Origin: Pseudomonas sp. MRSN 12121
GTDB lineage: Bacteria > Pseudomonadota > Gammaproteobacteria > Pseudomonadales > Pseudomonadaceae
Reading direction: 5' to 3'
Assembly (NCBI RefSeq): GCF_000931465.1
Contig: NZ_CP010892.1
Location: 3,433,388 to 3,497,387 of the forward strand
DNA: 64,000 nt
A program made the translations under genes and the position numbers. Below are positions 1-7,385 of the stretch, piece by piece. The notes under the pieces were generated by a model, which had not been told where the DNA came from, made no database searches, and worked only from the letters and a program-made list of their open reading frames with translations. Each line of letters begins with the position of its first letter. The first letter of the stretch is position 1.

Positions 1-1
1 T

Positions 2-904
2 TCACTGCTTCTGAGTATCGAGCGCCTTCTTGATACCTTTTGCGAGGTTGGCCGCCGGCCCCTTACCCCAATAGTGTAGAAAATAGAAAGCCGGTGTCTC
101 GCCCATCATATGATTATGAAGCGCGACGATATGAATGCCATTCTCACGTAAGCTTTTGATTACTGGCTGCACTTCGTCGGCCGTCATAATAAAGTCGCCG
201 TCCACGGCGGCGAATTGATCATTGCCGGAAAAGGCCGCCCAGGTGGATAAACCCATGGAGGCGCCAACGGGGACGCCGTGCATTTTGCCTTCACGCCCAA
301 AGGTGAATTTCACAACTTTTCCGTTCAGTTCAGGAGTGCTTTTTAAGAGGTCCTGCAACTGTTCCACGTTAAATTTGCCCGTTAATTCCGGCACCCCGCC
401 GGAGAAACGCCGTTGTGGTTGAGGATGTTCCTTCCGCACGGCTTTGATGGCGTCCCAAGTTGCCTTGACACCTTCGGCCAACTTGGCGGAATCGCCCATG
501 CCTCCGATGTGCATGAAGTAAACAGGCGGATCATCGAAGACAAAATGATTGTGCAGAGCGGTCACTTCCAATCCGTGCGCAAGAGCGGCGTCCATGGCTG
601 GGGTGATCTCATCTTCGAAGACGACGGTGTCACCCATCAGCATCACCCCCTCATGTGCAGGCTTAAAAGCGGCCCAGGAACCGAGTCCAGCTGGTGGCGC
701 TAAAGACATTCCATCGACTGTAACCGCCACATCCTGGCGAGGCCAACCGAGTCGGACCACGCCATCCTCAGTGATTTTGGTTTGCATGCCTGAGGCTTTG
801 CCAACGATCTCACTGAGGCTGCTCGTTTCCTCCGTCTTAGCCGATGCTGACATGGGTATCAGTAGAAGCCCCAGTATTGGCATGACCCATTGGTACAGTT
901 TCAT
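2..904 (-). CDS. DUF1259-containing secreted protein
   Basis: A 300-residue protein that opens with a clear Sec signal peptide (about residues 1-22, ending in Ala-Ser-Ala). The rest is two tandem copies of one module: each has a Gly-Trp or Ser-Thr-Trp-Ala-Ala-Phe segment and later an Ala-Leu-His-Asn-His motif followed by a Phe-His or Leu-His element (near residues 115-135 and 260-280). This is the layout of the DUF1259 (LppY/LpqO) family, whose biochemical role I do not know. The start is secure because a perfect AAGGAGG precedes the ATG. It is the last of three same-strand genes after chrB and chrA, 127 bp from chrA. A periplasmic role in chromate or oxidative stress tolerance is guessed only from that position. 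Confidence 0.8.
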   Translation of the reverse strand: MKLYQWVMPILGLLLIPMSASAKTEETSSLSEIVGKASGMQTKITEDGVVRLGWPRQDVAVTVDGMSLAPPAGLGSWAAFKPAHEGVMLMGDTVVFEDEITPAMDAALAHGLEVTALHNHFVFDDPPVYFMHIGGMGDSAKLAEGVKATWDAIKAVRKEHPQPQRRFSGGVPELTGKFNVEQLQDLLKSTPELNGKVVKFTFGREGKMHGVPVGASMGLSTWAAFSGNDQFAAVDGDFIMTADEVQPVIKSLRENGIHIVALHNHMMGETPAFYFLHYWGKGPAANLAKGIKKALDTQKQ

Positions 905-1031
905 AGATATCCTCCTTTGGATTGGTTAAAAGATACATAGGGATGATTTCTTGATGCTTCTGCCATGTTTTTCTAGAGCGGTAGAGCACTAAGCACAGCG
1001 CACGGTGCCAAGCAGGCCTGCAAGTATGGCG

Positions 1032-2429
1032 TTACGTCAGCATGTACCACCCCGCTCCCAATGCGGCACTTACGAATATGACCGGTATCATGCCGACATG
1101 AAAGCGCAGCATGGCCACGAAAGCCCCGATCGCCAGGACGAGACTGGCGACGTCAAGCGTAGCAAGCACCGGGACCTGCAGTTTTAATCCGAAGGCTTGG
1201 ACGACGTTGACCTCGCCAAAGACAACGTGAAGTGCGAACCAGATCGCGAGGTTTAGCACCACGCCCACCACAGCCGCAGTGACCGCCGACAGGGCCGCGC
1301 TGAGCGCCTGATTGTCCCGCAAAGACTCAACATAAGGCGCGCCGATGAATATCCACAGAAAACACGGGACGAAGGTCACCCAGGTCGCCAGGATCGAGGC
1401 GAGAAAGCCCGCTGTGAACGGATCGAGCCCGCTGGCGTCGCGGAAAGCGCCCATGAAGGCGACGAACTGGGTTACTTGGATTAGCGGTCCGGGCGTAGTC
1501 TCGGCCATGCCGAGGCCATTGAGCATTTCGCCCGGTGTTAGCCAGGCGTAGTTCTGGACAGCCTCCTGGGCCATGTACGCCAACACCGAATAAGCGCCGC
1601 CGAAGGTCACTACGGCGAGCTTGGAGAAAAACAGCCCGATCTGAGTAAAGACGTTGTCGCTGCCTAGCACGGCGGCCAGTGCGATTAGCGGCACGAACCA
1701 CAGGGTAAGCCAGATCACTGCAACACGCAGGGTACGTGCTGTGTTTGGCCGAGTGTGATCTTGACCACCGTTAGTTAGCATGGCATCTACCGCCGGCTCG
1801 GTGGCACCAGCCTGGGGCTGATGGCCTTTAATGACCACAAAGTGGGCCGGATCGATGCGGCTGCCGATAAAGCCAACCAAAGCCGCCGTGGCGATAATCA
1901 GCGGAAAGGGCAAATCCAGAAAGAAGATAGCGACGAAGGCGGCAGCCGCGATCATATACATGTAGTGATTTTTCAGTACCCGTTTTCCGATACGCAGCAC
2001 TGCCTCGATCACCACAGCGAGCACAGCCGCCTTGATCCCGAAGAAAATAGCCTGAACAAGTGTGAAGTCCTGAAAGCCGGCATAAAGAATGCTCAGCGCC
2101 AGAATGCTGAGGAAGCCTGGCAGCACGAACAGTATTCCGGCCACAAGGCCGCCAGCGGTACGATGCAACAGCCAGCCTATATAGGTGGCCAGTTGCTGCG
2201 CCTCCGGCCCCGGCAGAAGCATGCAGTAGTTGAGTGCATGCAGGAAGCGGCTTTCGCTGATCCACTTTTTCTCTTCGACAAGGATGCGGTGCATAACCGC
2301 GATCTGTCCGGCCGGGCCGCCGAAACTCAAGAGCGCTACGCGGCACCAGACGATCATGGCCTCGCGGAACGAGACCGAGTGGCCATAGTCGTTTGTGTTT
2401 GGGGCACTGCGTGCCTGGGATTCACTCAT
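1032..2429 (-). CDS. chrA: CHR-family chromate efflux transporter
   Basis: A 465-residue polytopic inner-membrane protein with the length and two-domain layout of long-chain ChrA. The N-terminal half has the conserved run around Phe-Gly-Gly-Pro-Ala-Gly-Gln and the Leu-Leu-Pro-Gly-Pro-Glu-Ala-Gln-Gln motif (residues about 35-80). The second half repeats them as Phe-Gly-Gly-Ala-Tyr and Thr-Pro-Gly-Pro (about 275-315). Family members export chromate from the cytoplasm using the proton motive force. The gene follows chrB by 37 bp and is almost certainly co-transcribed with it. It is a passenger of the Tn3-family transposon. Confidence 0.93.
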   Translation of the reverse strand: MSESQARSAPNTNDYGHSVSFREAMIVWCRVALLSFGGPAGQIAVMHRILVEEKKWISESRFLHALNYCMLLPGPEAQQLATYIGWLLHRTAGGLVAGILFVLPGFLSILALSILYAGFQDFTLVQAIFFGIKAAVLAVVIEAVLRIGKRVLKNHYMYMIAAAAFVAIFFLDLPFPLIIATAALVGFIGSRIDPAHFVVIKGHQPQAGATEPAVDAMLTNGGQDHTRPNTARTLRVAVIWLTLWFVPLIALAAVLGSDNVFTQIGLFFSKLAVVTFGGAYSVLAYMAQEAVQNYAWLTPGEMLNGLGMAETTPGPLIQVTQFVAFMGAFRDASGLDPFTAGFLASILATWVTFVPCFLWIFIGAPYVESLRDNQALSAALSAVTAAVVGVVLNLAIWFALHVVFGEVNVVQAFGLKLQVPVLATLDVASLVLAIGAFVAMLRFHVGMIPVIFVSAALGAGWYMLT

Positions 2430-2466
2430 GCATGTCTTCCTACTTTCATTAAAGTGTTGGCGGGGG

Positions 2467-3408
2467 CTATCGGCCGCATGGTTTGCCCTCGAAACGGGCC
2501 AGCAAACCGTCGAACACCGTCGCGGCGGCGGCTAGCAGTTCATCATCATCGGCGAACGCTTGGCGTAACCCAGCCAGCACAGATTCGACACCCGGCGCTT
2601 CGGGGGGCTGGACACCGCCGACGTCCAGGTAATGAACCAGCAGCCCCAGCTTCGAGATGGCCGGGCTGTCCAAGCTGAAACTGGTCGCCAGTACCTCGAA
2701 CGTGACGCGGCTACCGACGTGGCTGAATGTCGCCCCGTCGAAATCGAAACCCAGCGCCTCAGCCGGGCAATCACTTGGCGTGTCCAGCCAGAGAATGCGG
2801 GCCGTCGGATCAATGCAGCGGCGGATCAGCCAGGCGCTGGCCAGGCGGTCGACCCAGGGCCGCTTGCGCGTCGCCCAGAGGCGGCCTTGGTAGTCACGAC
2901 GATCTAGCTGTTCGATTGGCTGATCCTGACTGCTCGGCTCATCCAGCGACAGCGCTCGACTGATGGCCGTTTCCAGTGTTTTGAGAGCCGCGTCGGTCTG
3001 CTGTCGATCTGCCGCTGGAAAAAAGTCGATGGCCGCTACCTGAGCAAACGCCTTGCGCAGCTTGCGCACCTGCTTTGTGCTGGCAAGAGCATTGTCCGCA
3101 TTCACCTGTGCTTGGCACGCCTCGATCTCGATTCGCAGCCTGGTGTAGTCCTCACTACGGTCGAACAGCTCGATAAAGCGCTGCCCCTGTGGATCGTTGA
3201 TGGGGAGCAGAAAGGCTGTGCCATTACTACTCAGTACGTCGCGCTCAACAGCCTCTAGCGACTCCCGACAGGCGAGATTGTCGGGCAGTAAATAGACCCC
3301 GTCGCGCAGTACCGCAGCGCCGCTGCTCTTGAGGGCACGCCAGGCGCGCATGCGCTCTGTGGCGTTAGCGGTCGGTAAAGCAATAATGAGGGACAGCCAA
3401 TTCGTCAT
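2467..3408 (-). CDS. chrB: ChrB chromate resistance regulator
   Basis: A 313-residue protein with the ChrB N-terminal domain (opening with Asn-Trp-Leu, then an Arg-Ala-Trp-Arg-Ala-Leu-Lys helix and Leu-Arg-Asp-Gly-Val-Tyr-Leu-Leu-Pro) and the C-terminal ChrB domain (about 175-305, with Arg-Lys-Arg-Pro-Trp-Val-Asp-Arg and Ser-Ala-Trp-Leu-Ile-Arg-Arg). ChrB proteins are chromate-responsive regulators of chr operons and are sometimes needed for full resistance. It is the first gene of the chrB-chrA(-DUF1259) unit. A perfect inverted repeat overlaps its start codon, which suits autoregulation. Confidence 0.92.
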   Translation of the reverse strand: MTNWLSLIIALPTANATERMRAWRALKSSGAAVLRDGVYLLPDNLACRESLEAVERDVLSSNGTAFLLPINDPQGQRFIELFDRSEDYTRLRIEIEACQAQVNADNALASTKQVRKLRKAFAQVAAIDFFPAADRQQTDAALKTLETAISRALSLDEPSSQDQPIEQLDRRDYQGRLWATRKRPWVDRLASAWLIRRCIDPTARILWLDTPSDCPAEALGFDFDGATFSHVGSRVTFEVLATSFSLDSPAISKLGLLVHYLDVGGVQPPEAPGVESVLAGLRQAFADDDELLAAAATVFDGLLARFEGKPCGR

Positions 3409-3443
3409 GTAGAGATAAATCGCTTTATGTAGTTATCTCTACA
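3408..3443. promoter_or_regulatory. Candidate ChrB operator
   Basis: TGTAGAGATAA at 3408-3418 and its exact reverse complement TTATCTCTACA at 3433-3443 form an 11-bp inverted repeat with a 14-bp centre. It starts at the first base of the chrB start codon and covers the space where the chrB promoter must lie, as expected for a repressor site. ChrB or a ChrB-like regulator as the ligand is inference from position. Confidence 0.7.
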
Positions 3444-3555
3444 TTAAACCTTTCGAGTAGGCTTGTGAAGCGTTGCTGACAGGTTTCGTTTATCAGTTTC
3501 TGCTTGGCGCTCGATGTCCAAGCCGGACGCGTGGTCCATGCTCATAAAGGTCTAG

Positions 3556-3660
3556 GTGCGGCGGAGCAAGAATTTGTTGAAATTTCTAGGCAGCACAGTC
3601 GGGATCATTTTTTTGATCGGCTTGTTGGTCGTAATCGGGTTCTTCATGCTGATCTTTTGA
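3556..3660 (+). CDS. 34-residue single-span membrane microprotein
   Basis: A short reading frame starting at GTG (3556) directly after an in-frame TAG, with AAAGG five bases upstream as ribosome binding site. The product is 34 residues: a basic N-terminus (Arg-Arg-Ser-Lys, then Lys) and one long hydrophobic stretch of Ile, Leu, Val, Phe and Gly from about residue 14 to the end. It would be a single-span inner-membrane peptide. It is divergent from chrB and downstream of tnpC. I recall similar tiny proteins in Pseudomonas mobile DNA but cannot name a family. Function unknown. Confidence 0.5.
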   Translation: MRRSKNLLKFLGSTVGIIFLIGLLVVIGFFMLIF

Positions 3661-3721
3661 TAAACAAAGCGCGCTATGTAATGTTCAAACTCCCCGGATA
3701 GTGGCCGAAATTTTTCGGTAA

Positions 3722-4084
3722 CTACCGCTCGTAATCTGGAGCTAGTTCAGTCAGCGGAGTGATCACAGCGGTCGCAGAGCAAATCCACGTCGTAAGGCTG
3801 TCCAGGTCTAGCTGCAGAGCCTCTGCCTCAGCCCAAATAGAAGGGTTTTCAGTCGGTACAGCCGGTGGTACGCCCTCAACCAACGTCATGCTCATGGCAT
3901 GCAATCGAAGTAACTCATCACGCAACGCCACCATGCCGCCCATATCTTCCAAACAGCGGTCTAGATGATCAACCACCCTCAGTAACCGGGATGTGTCGAA
4001 GTGCTCGCAAAACCGCTCTAGCGCGGCGGCATCCACTTCACCATAAGCGGTGATACGAAATGAGGGCGGCAAAGTGTCAATCAT
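3722..4084 (-). CDS. tnpC: TnpC-like post-transcriptional regulator of transposase
   Basis: A 120-residue protein whose ATG overlaps the tnpA stop codon by four bases (ATGA), so translation is probably coupled to tnpA. Size, position after tnpA and general acidic, helical composition match TnpC of Tn4652, which lowers transposase expression after transcription. The longer in-frame start at 4168 lies inside tnpA and is rejected. If the match holds, the gene limits movement of this element. Identity rests on recall of the Tn4652 gene order, not on an alignment. Confidence 0.75.
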   Translation of the reverse strand: MIDTLPPSFRITAYGEVDAAALERFCEHFDTSRLLRVVDHLDRCLEDMGGMVALRDELLRLHAMSMTLVEGVPPAVPTENPSIWAEAEALQLDLDSLTTWICSATAVITPLTELAPDYER

Positions 4085-7000
4085 GGCAAAGTCTCCAAGT
4101 TGGTCTTTCCAGACGGAGATAGTCGCAAAGAGCCCGCTGCCTGCTGGAAGACGGCATCCTTGATCCACGGCTCTGGAGGACGGTTGAGCTTGAGGTTGAA
4201 CTCGCCGAAGCGCTTGACGTTGCTAGTCAGGTAGGGACTGAGGAAGGACACATCCTCATCGGTGAACTGCCACCCCTCGCGGGCCAGTTTCTGCAGGATG
4301 CGCATCATGTCTACGGTGTTCTGCAAGATCACTGATGAGGCCACCATGTCGTTGTAGCGCAGGCGCTTCTGCTGCTCATCCGGATCATTCTCGGCAATTA
4401 CGTCGCCGCCGAAGGACAGCCACTTGGAAAAGCCGTTGTACGACTCAATTTTGTTCGTATTGGCGGTCACCTCCTGGCGCAGCTCACGGCTGCTGATCCA
4501 GTTGAGCAGGAAGATTGTCCGCACCACAGCGCCGAGCGCCTGCGCAGCATGATAGAGGCGGTTGCGCCGACTGTAGGAACCTAGCTTGCGCAGCAGCATG
4601 GGCGAGGAAATCTTTCCAGTCTGGATCGACAAGGCGACCTGCATAAGGTCCTGCCAATGGGTCTCGATCATTTGCCAATCGGCCGTATCGGTAAACAAGC
4701 GGTTGATGTGCTTGTAGGAAAGCCCGCGATCTGGTCGACACATCACCAGGTCGCGCCAGTTGCGAATCCGCGGCATTAGATTAATGCCCAACAGATGGGT
4801 AAAGGCGAAGACCGTCGCAGACTGTCCCTGCGTATCGGAATACACCGTGTCGGCCTCGACGCTGAGGTCCGCCTTGAGCAGCCCCTCGATCACATAGATC
4901 GCCTCCCAGATGCCTGGTGGGATGAAGTGTTGGAAGACTGCGATGTAATTGTTCGCCACGTGCCGATAGGCCACGGCACCCATCTTGCGGTAGCGGAAGT
5001 GATACCCGGCCAAGAGGTTGTCGTCATAGAAGTCGAACTGGGTGCCATCCGCTGCCACCGCCTTACCGTCACCCCATACCTTGGGCAGGTCTAGCTGGAG
5101 ATAGAGCTCCACCAGTTCGCGGTTGGCCTTGTCCAGCTTCTCCAGCGAGAGATGGCGGCGATTCGTATAGGAGAGCATGTGCGGGGTCACGTTGCCCGCA
5201 AGGTGCCGAGCCGCCTGGTTGGGACCGAGGTTGCAGCCCATCGCGAAGATGGTCATCAGGTAACGCTCGGCCGGTTCTTTGAGCTTCGGCTCGTTGCCGG
5301 ACATTGGTCCGAAATGCCGCGTGAACTGAATCCAGTGCTCGATGTTGGCCATGATGTCGAGCACGTGCCTGGCCGGCATGCGCTGGATAAGTGCTGTCTG
5401 TAGCGAGATGGCCGAAGGCGGGATGTCTCGTGCTGTCACTCGGCGCAGCACCGGCTCGCCGGCTTCGTTGATCGATACGTCACCTCGGCAAGAGGGCAAT
5501 TTGTCATCCAGCTGCTGCGCGGTTTCCTCCAGCTGGGCCTTGAGGGAAGCAACAAACTCCTTCGCCGTGCCTGGCAGTCCCACCTTTTCGCAGTAGGCAG
5601 GTAGTCGCTGGAGACATTCATCCCAGGGGAGCAACTGCTTACGATAGTCGGCGAAAGATTCCGACCCCAGCACACTCATGTCACCCGAGCGCAGCTCACT
5701 GGCTAGGTAGGAGAATACGCAGACTTCTAGATAGCGCCGGTTGGTCGGCGGTCCTTCGGAAGCAGAACGGCGCACAACTTTGACCCAACGCTCTGACGCA
5801 AAGGACAAGTCGACGTGTTCGTCGATCCATTCGCGGTGTAGATTTTCGCTGTCCTGGATCAGTTGAAGCGCCTGAACCAGTGACCGATCCTGAGTCGTTG
5901 GCTCCAGTTGGAGAAGATGACTGAGACGGAACAACAAGGAGCGATGGGACTTGAAGTGCTTCCAGATCAGAGGCAGATAGTTATTTCCTCCAGTGGCTTG
6001 CACTTCGGCGCAGGTCTCTCGCAATCGATCCAGATTGCCGTCGGGTGATAGGTATTCCCGAATCAGGCTGCCAGCCTCGTGGTCATCCGGCTCTTGAACG
6101 AGAATTTGCACAACCCCATCCAAAGTTGCTGCCAAGTGCTCTAACTTCTGACGTTGCCGTGCCTGGATTTGCTCCAACTCCTCCTTGGCGCGTTTGTGGA
6201 TCGTCGATATCCGGCGGATAAACATCTCGGCCAGATGATCCCGAGTCCGCACGCGCATCCGATAGATCAAGGCCAGCATCAGGGTGTAGCGTTTCGGCAG
6301 TGAGCAGTCCTTCAGCTCAGACACGTCCGATGCCGCAGCTTGGGCAGCAAAGTGGCGAATCTTGGTATCGACGATTCCTTCAAAAATAGCATCCAGATTC
6401 CCGAAGCTCTCTAGCCACGCCAGGTGGTCGATCAGCACTTCCAGGTGCTTGCGGGAGGGCTTCTTGGGAGCCTGCTTGAGTGCGTTGAAGTCGCTCTGAC
6501 GACGCCCAAAATCCGTGTCGAGCAGCTCCTTCAGTTTGTCGACCATATCTGTCGATGTTTGGGCGATCACCTGGTTGAATATTGCCTCTTGAGATTCGGC
6601 ATGAATCCGCTCAGCGAGATCATTCAGGGTTGAGTACGCGGGCAACTCATAATTCTGGCGGATCAGCTCTTCAATCACGGCGTTGATTATGTCGGCACGC
6701 TGGTCAAGCAGGAACGACATTGCTTGGGCGTGGCGCTCGGCAAGTTCTAAAGCATCTGACCCATAAAATGCGGTCACACCGAGACGCGCTCGTATCGCGT
6801 TCATATGGCGATATTGCTGAAACCACTTGTATTCCGTGAGTTTCACCTTGCTCCGCTGACCCAATTCGCCGCGAATAAAGTCCACCAGTTGATCAGGCAC
6901 GTCGGTGATATCGGGAAAATATCGTAGTAGCTGAAAGGTTTTGAGCAAAACGGCAAGATTGAGGTGGAAGGGGGCCTTTGATTTGCTTCGTACCCATTTA

Positions 7001-7095
7001 AGCTCCTCATCTGAAAAGGAAAACTCGCGCTGCAGCTCAGCCTTCGAATACGTCTTTGTCAGAGTGGGGTACGCCGTGCGCTCTACTGAAGCCAT
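4081..7095 (-). CDS. tnpA: Tn3-family transposase
   Basis: A full-length 1004-residue DDE-type transposase. The catalytic region is intact: Asp in Ala-Ala-Asp-Gly-Thr-Gln-Phe-Asp (about 690), Asp in Tyr-Ser-Asp-Thr-Gln-Gly (about 765), and Glu in Asn-Lys-Ile-Glu-Ser-Tyr-Asn-Gly-Phe (about 885). The N-terminal part has the usual DUF4158-type DNA-binding region. It acts on the terminal inverted repeats in replicative transposition. The ATG is preceded by an AGGAGG-like site. It starts about 134 bp from the terminal repeat and is followed without a gap by tnpC. No frameshift or stop is seen, so the gene could be active. Confidence 0.95.
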   Translation of the reverse strand: MASVERTAYPTLTKTYSKAELQREFSFSDEELKWVRSKSKAPFHLNLAVLLKTFQLLRYFPDITDVPDQLVDFIRGELGQRSKVKLTEYKWFQQYRHMNAIRARLGVTAFYGSDALELAERHAQAMSFLLDQRADIINAVIEELIRQNYELPAYSTLNDLAERIHAESQEAIFNQVIAQTSTDMVDKLKELLDTDFGRRQSDFNALKQAPKKPSRKHLEVLIDHLAWLESFGNLDAIFEGIVDTKIRHFAAQAAASDVSELKDCSLPKRYTLMLALIYRMRVRTRDHLAEMFIRRISTIHKRAKEELEQIQARQRQKLEHLAATLDGVVQILVQEPDDHEAGSLIREYLSPDGNLDRLRETCAEVQATGGNNYLPLIWKHFKSHRSLLFRLSHLLQLEPTTQDRSLVQALQLIQDSENLHREWIDEHVDLSFASERWVKVVRRSASEGPPTNRRYLEVCVFSYLASELRSGDMSVLGSESFADYRKQLLPWDECLQRLPAYCEKVGLPGTAKEFVASLKAQLEETAQQLDDKLPSCRGDVSINEAGEPVLRRVTARDIPPSAISLQTALIQRMPARHVLDIMANIEHWIQFTRHFGPMSGNEPKLKEPAERYLMTIFAMGCNLGPNQAARHLAGNVTPHMLSYTNRRHLSLEKLDKANRELVELYLQLDLPKVWGDGKAVAADGTQFDFYDDNLLAGYHFRYRKMGAVAYRHVANNYIAVFQHFIPPGIWEAIYVIEGLLKADLSVEADTVYSDTQGQSATVFAFTHLLGINLMPRIRNWRDLVMCRPDRGLSYKHINRLFTDTADWQMIETHWQDLMQVALSIQTGKISSPMLLRKLGSYSRRNRLYHAAQALGAVVRTIFLLNWISSRELRQEVTANTNKIESYNGFSKWLSFGGDVIAENDPDEQQKRLRYNDMVASSVILQNTVDMMRILQKLAREGWQFTDEDVSFLSPYLTSNVKRFGEFNLKLNRPPEPWIKDAVFQQAAGSLRLSPSGKTNLETLP

Positions 7096-7183
7096 AGGAC
7101 CTCCTTTTCTGGGAAATCAAAAAAAGATAGTCCACGAGCAGGGGCTGTGCGGGGTGATTTAGAAACGCGTTTTAAATTAGTTA

Positions 7184-7229
7184 CTTAGACGCGAAGTGAG
7201 TGAATTTTATCTTCATCTCGGCATGACCC
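7184..7229 (-). repeat. Putative terminal inverted repeat of the transposon
   Basis: Read on the minus strand from 7229, the sequence begins GGGTCATGCCGAGATGAAG and runs inward toward tnpA. A G-rich start followed by a CATGCCGAGAT-like core is what I recall for Tn4651-group ends. Tn3-family ends usually start with four G; here the outermost base would be C. Only one end is in the window, so neither length (46 bp is assumed from the group) nor target duplication can be confirmed. Confidence 0.55.
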
Positions 7230-7251
7230 GAACACCAACGAACATGCCCGG

Positions 7252-7279
7252 CATTCGCATAATGTATATTATGTTAAAT
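7252..7279 (+). other. dif: Xer recombination site dif
   Basis: The 28-bp site has a XerC-side arm CATTCGCATAA, a 6-bp centre TGTATA and a XerD-side arm TTATGTTAAAT. The centre and the XerD-side arm equal those of E. coli dif as I remember it, and the XerC arm differs only at its outer bases. XerC/XerD act here, activated by FtsK, to resolve chromosome dimers. The site lies 22 bp outside the transposon end. A second intact copy was not found, so a chromosomal dif is more likely than a dif-integrated element. Confidence 0.9.
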
Positions 7280-7385
7280 TATATTCACCATCAGCCTGGC
7301 TGATCACTCTCAGTTAACCCACAGTCATATGGCTTCATACCACTTTCCTTTCCAGGCTCTGCCGATACATCGCGTCGCAGATGCG

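Larger units (their letters stand above)
1..7229 (-). mobile_element. Tn3-family transposon (Tn4651/Tn4652-like), right part
   Basis: The segment holds a 1004-residue Tn3-type transposase, an overlapping TnpC-like regulator and chromate-resistance passengers, and closes at a terminal-repeat-like sequence at 7229. The opposite end is not in the window: I found no matching repeat before 4081, so the element probably continues left of position 1. No resolvase or integrase gene (tnpR, tnpS, tnpT) is seen, so the resolution module would also lie to the left. The Tn4651/Tn4652 assignment rests on the tnpA-tnpC pair and the look of the terminal repeat, both recalled rather than searched. Confidence 0.65.

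Noticed and set aside
3504..3701. 65-codon plus-strand frame
   Set aside because: The 34-codon frame in another phase has a ribosome site and a coherent membrane helix, which this one lacks.
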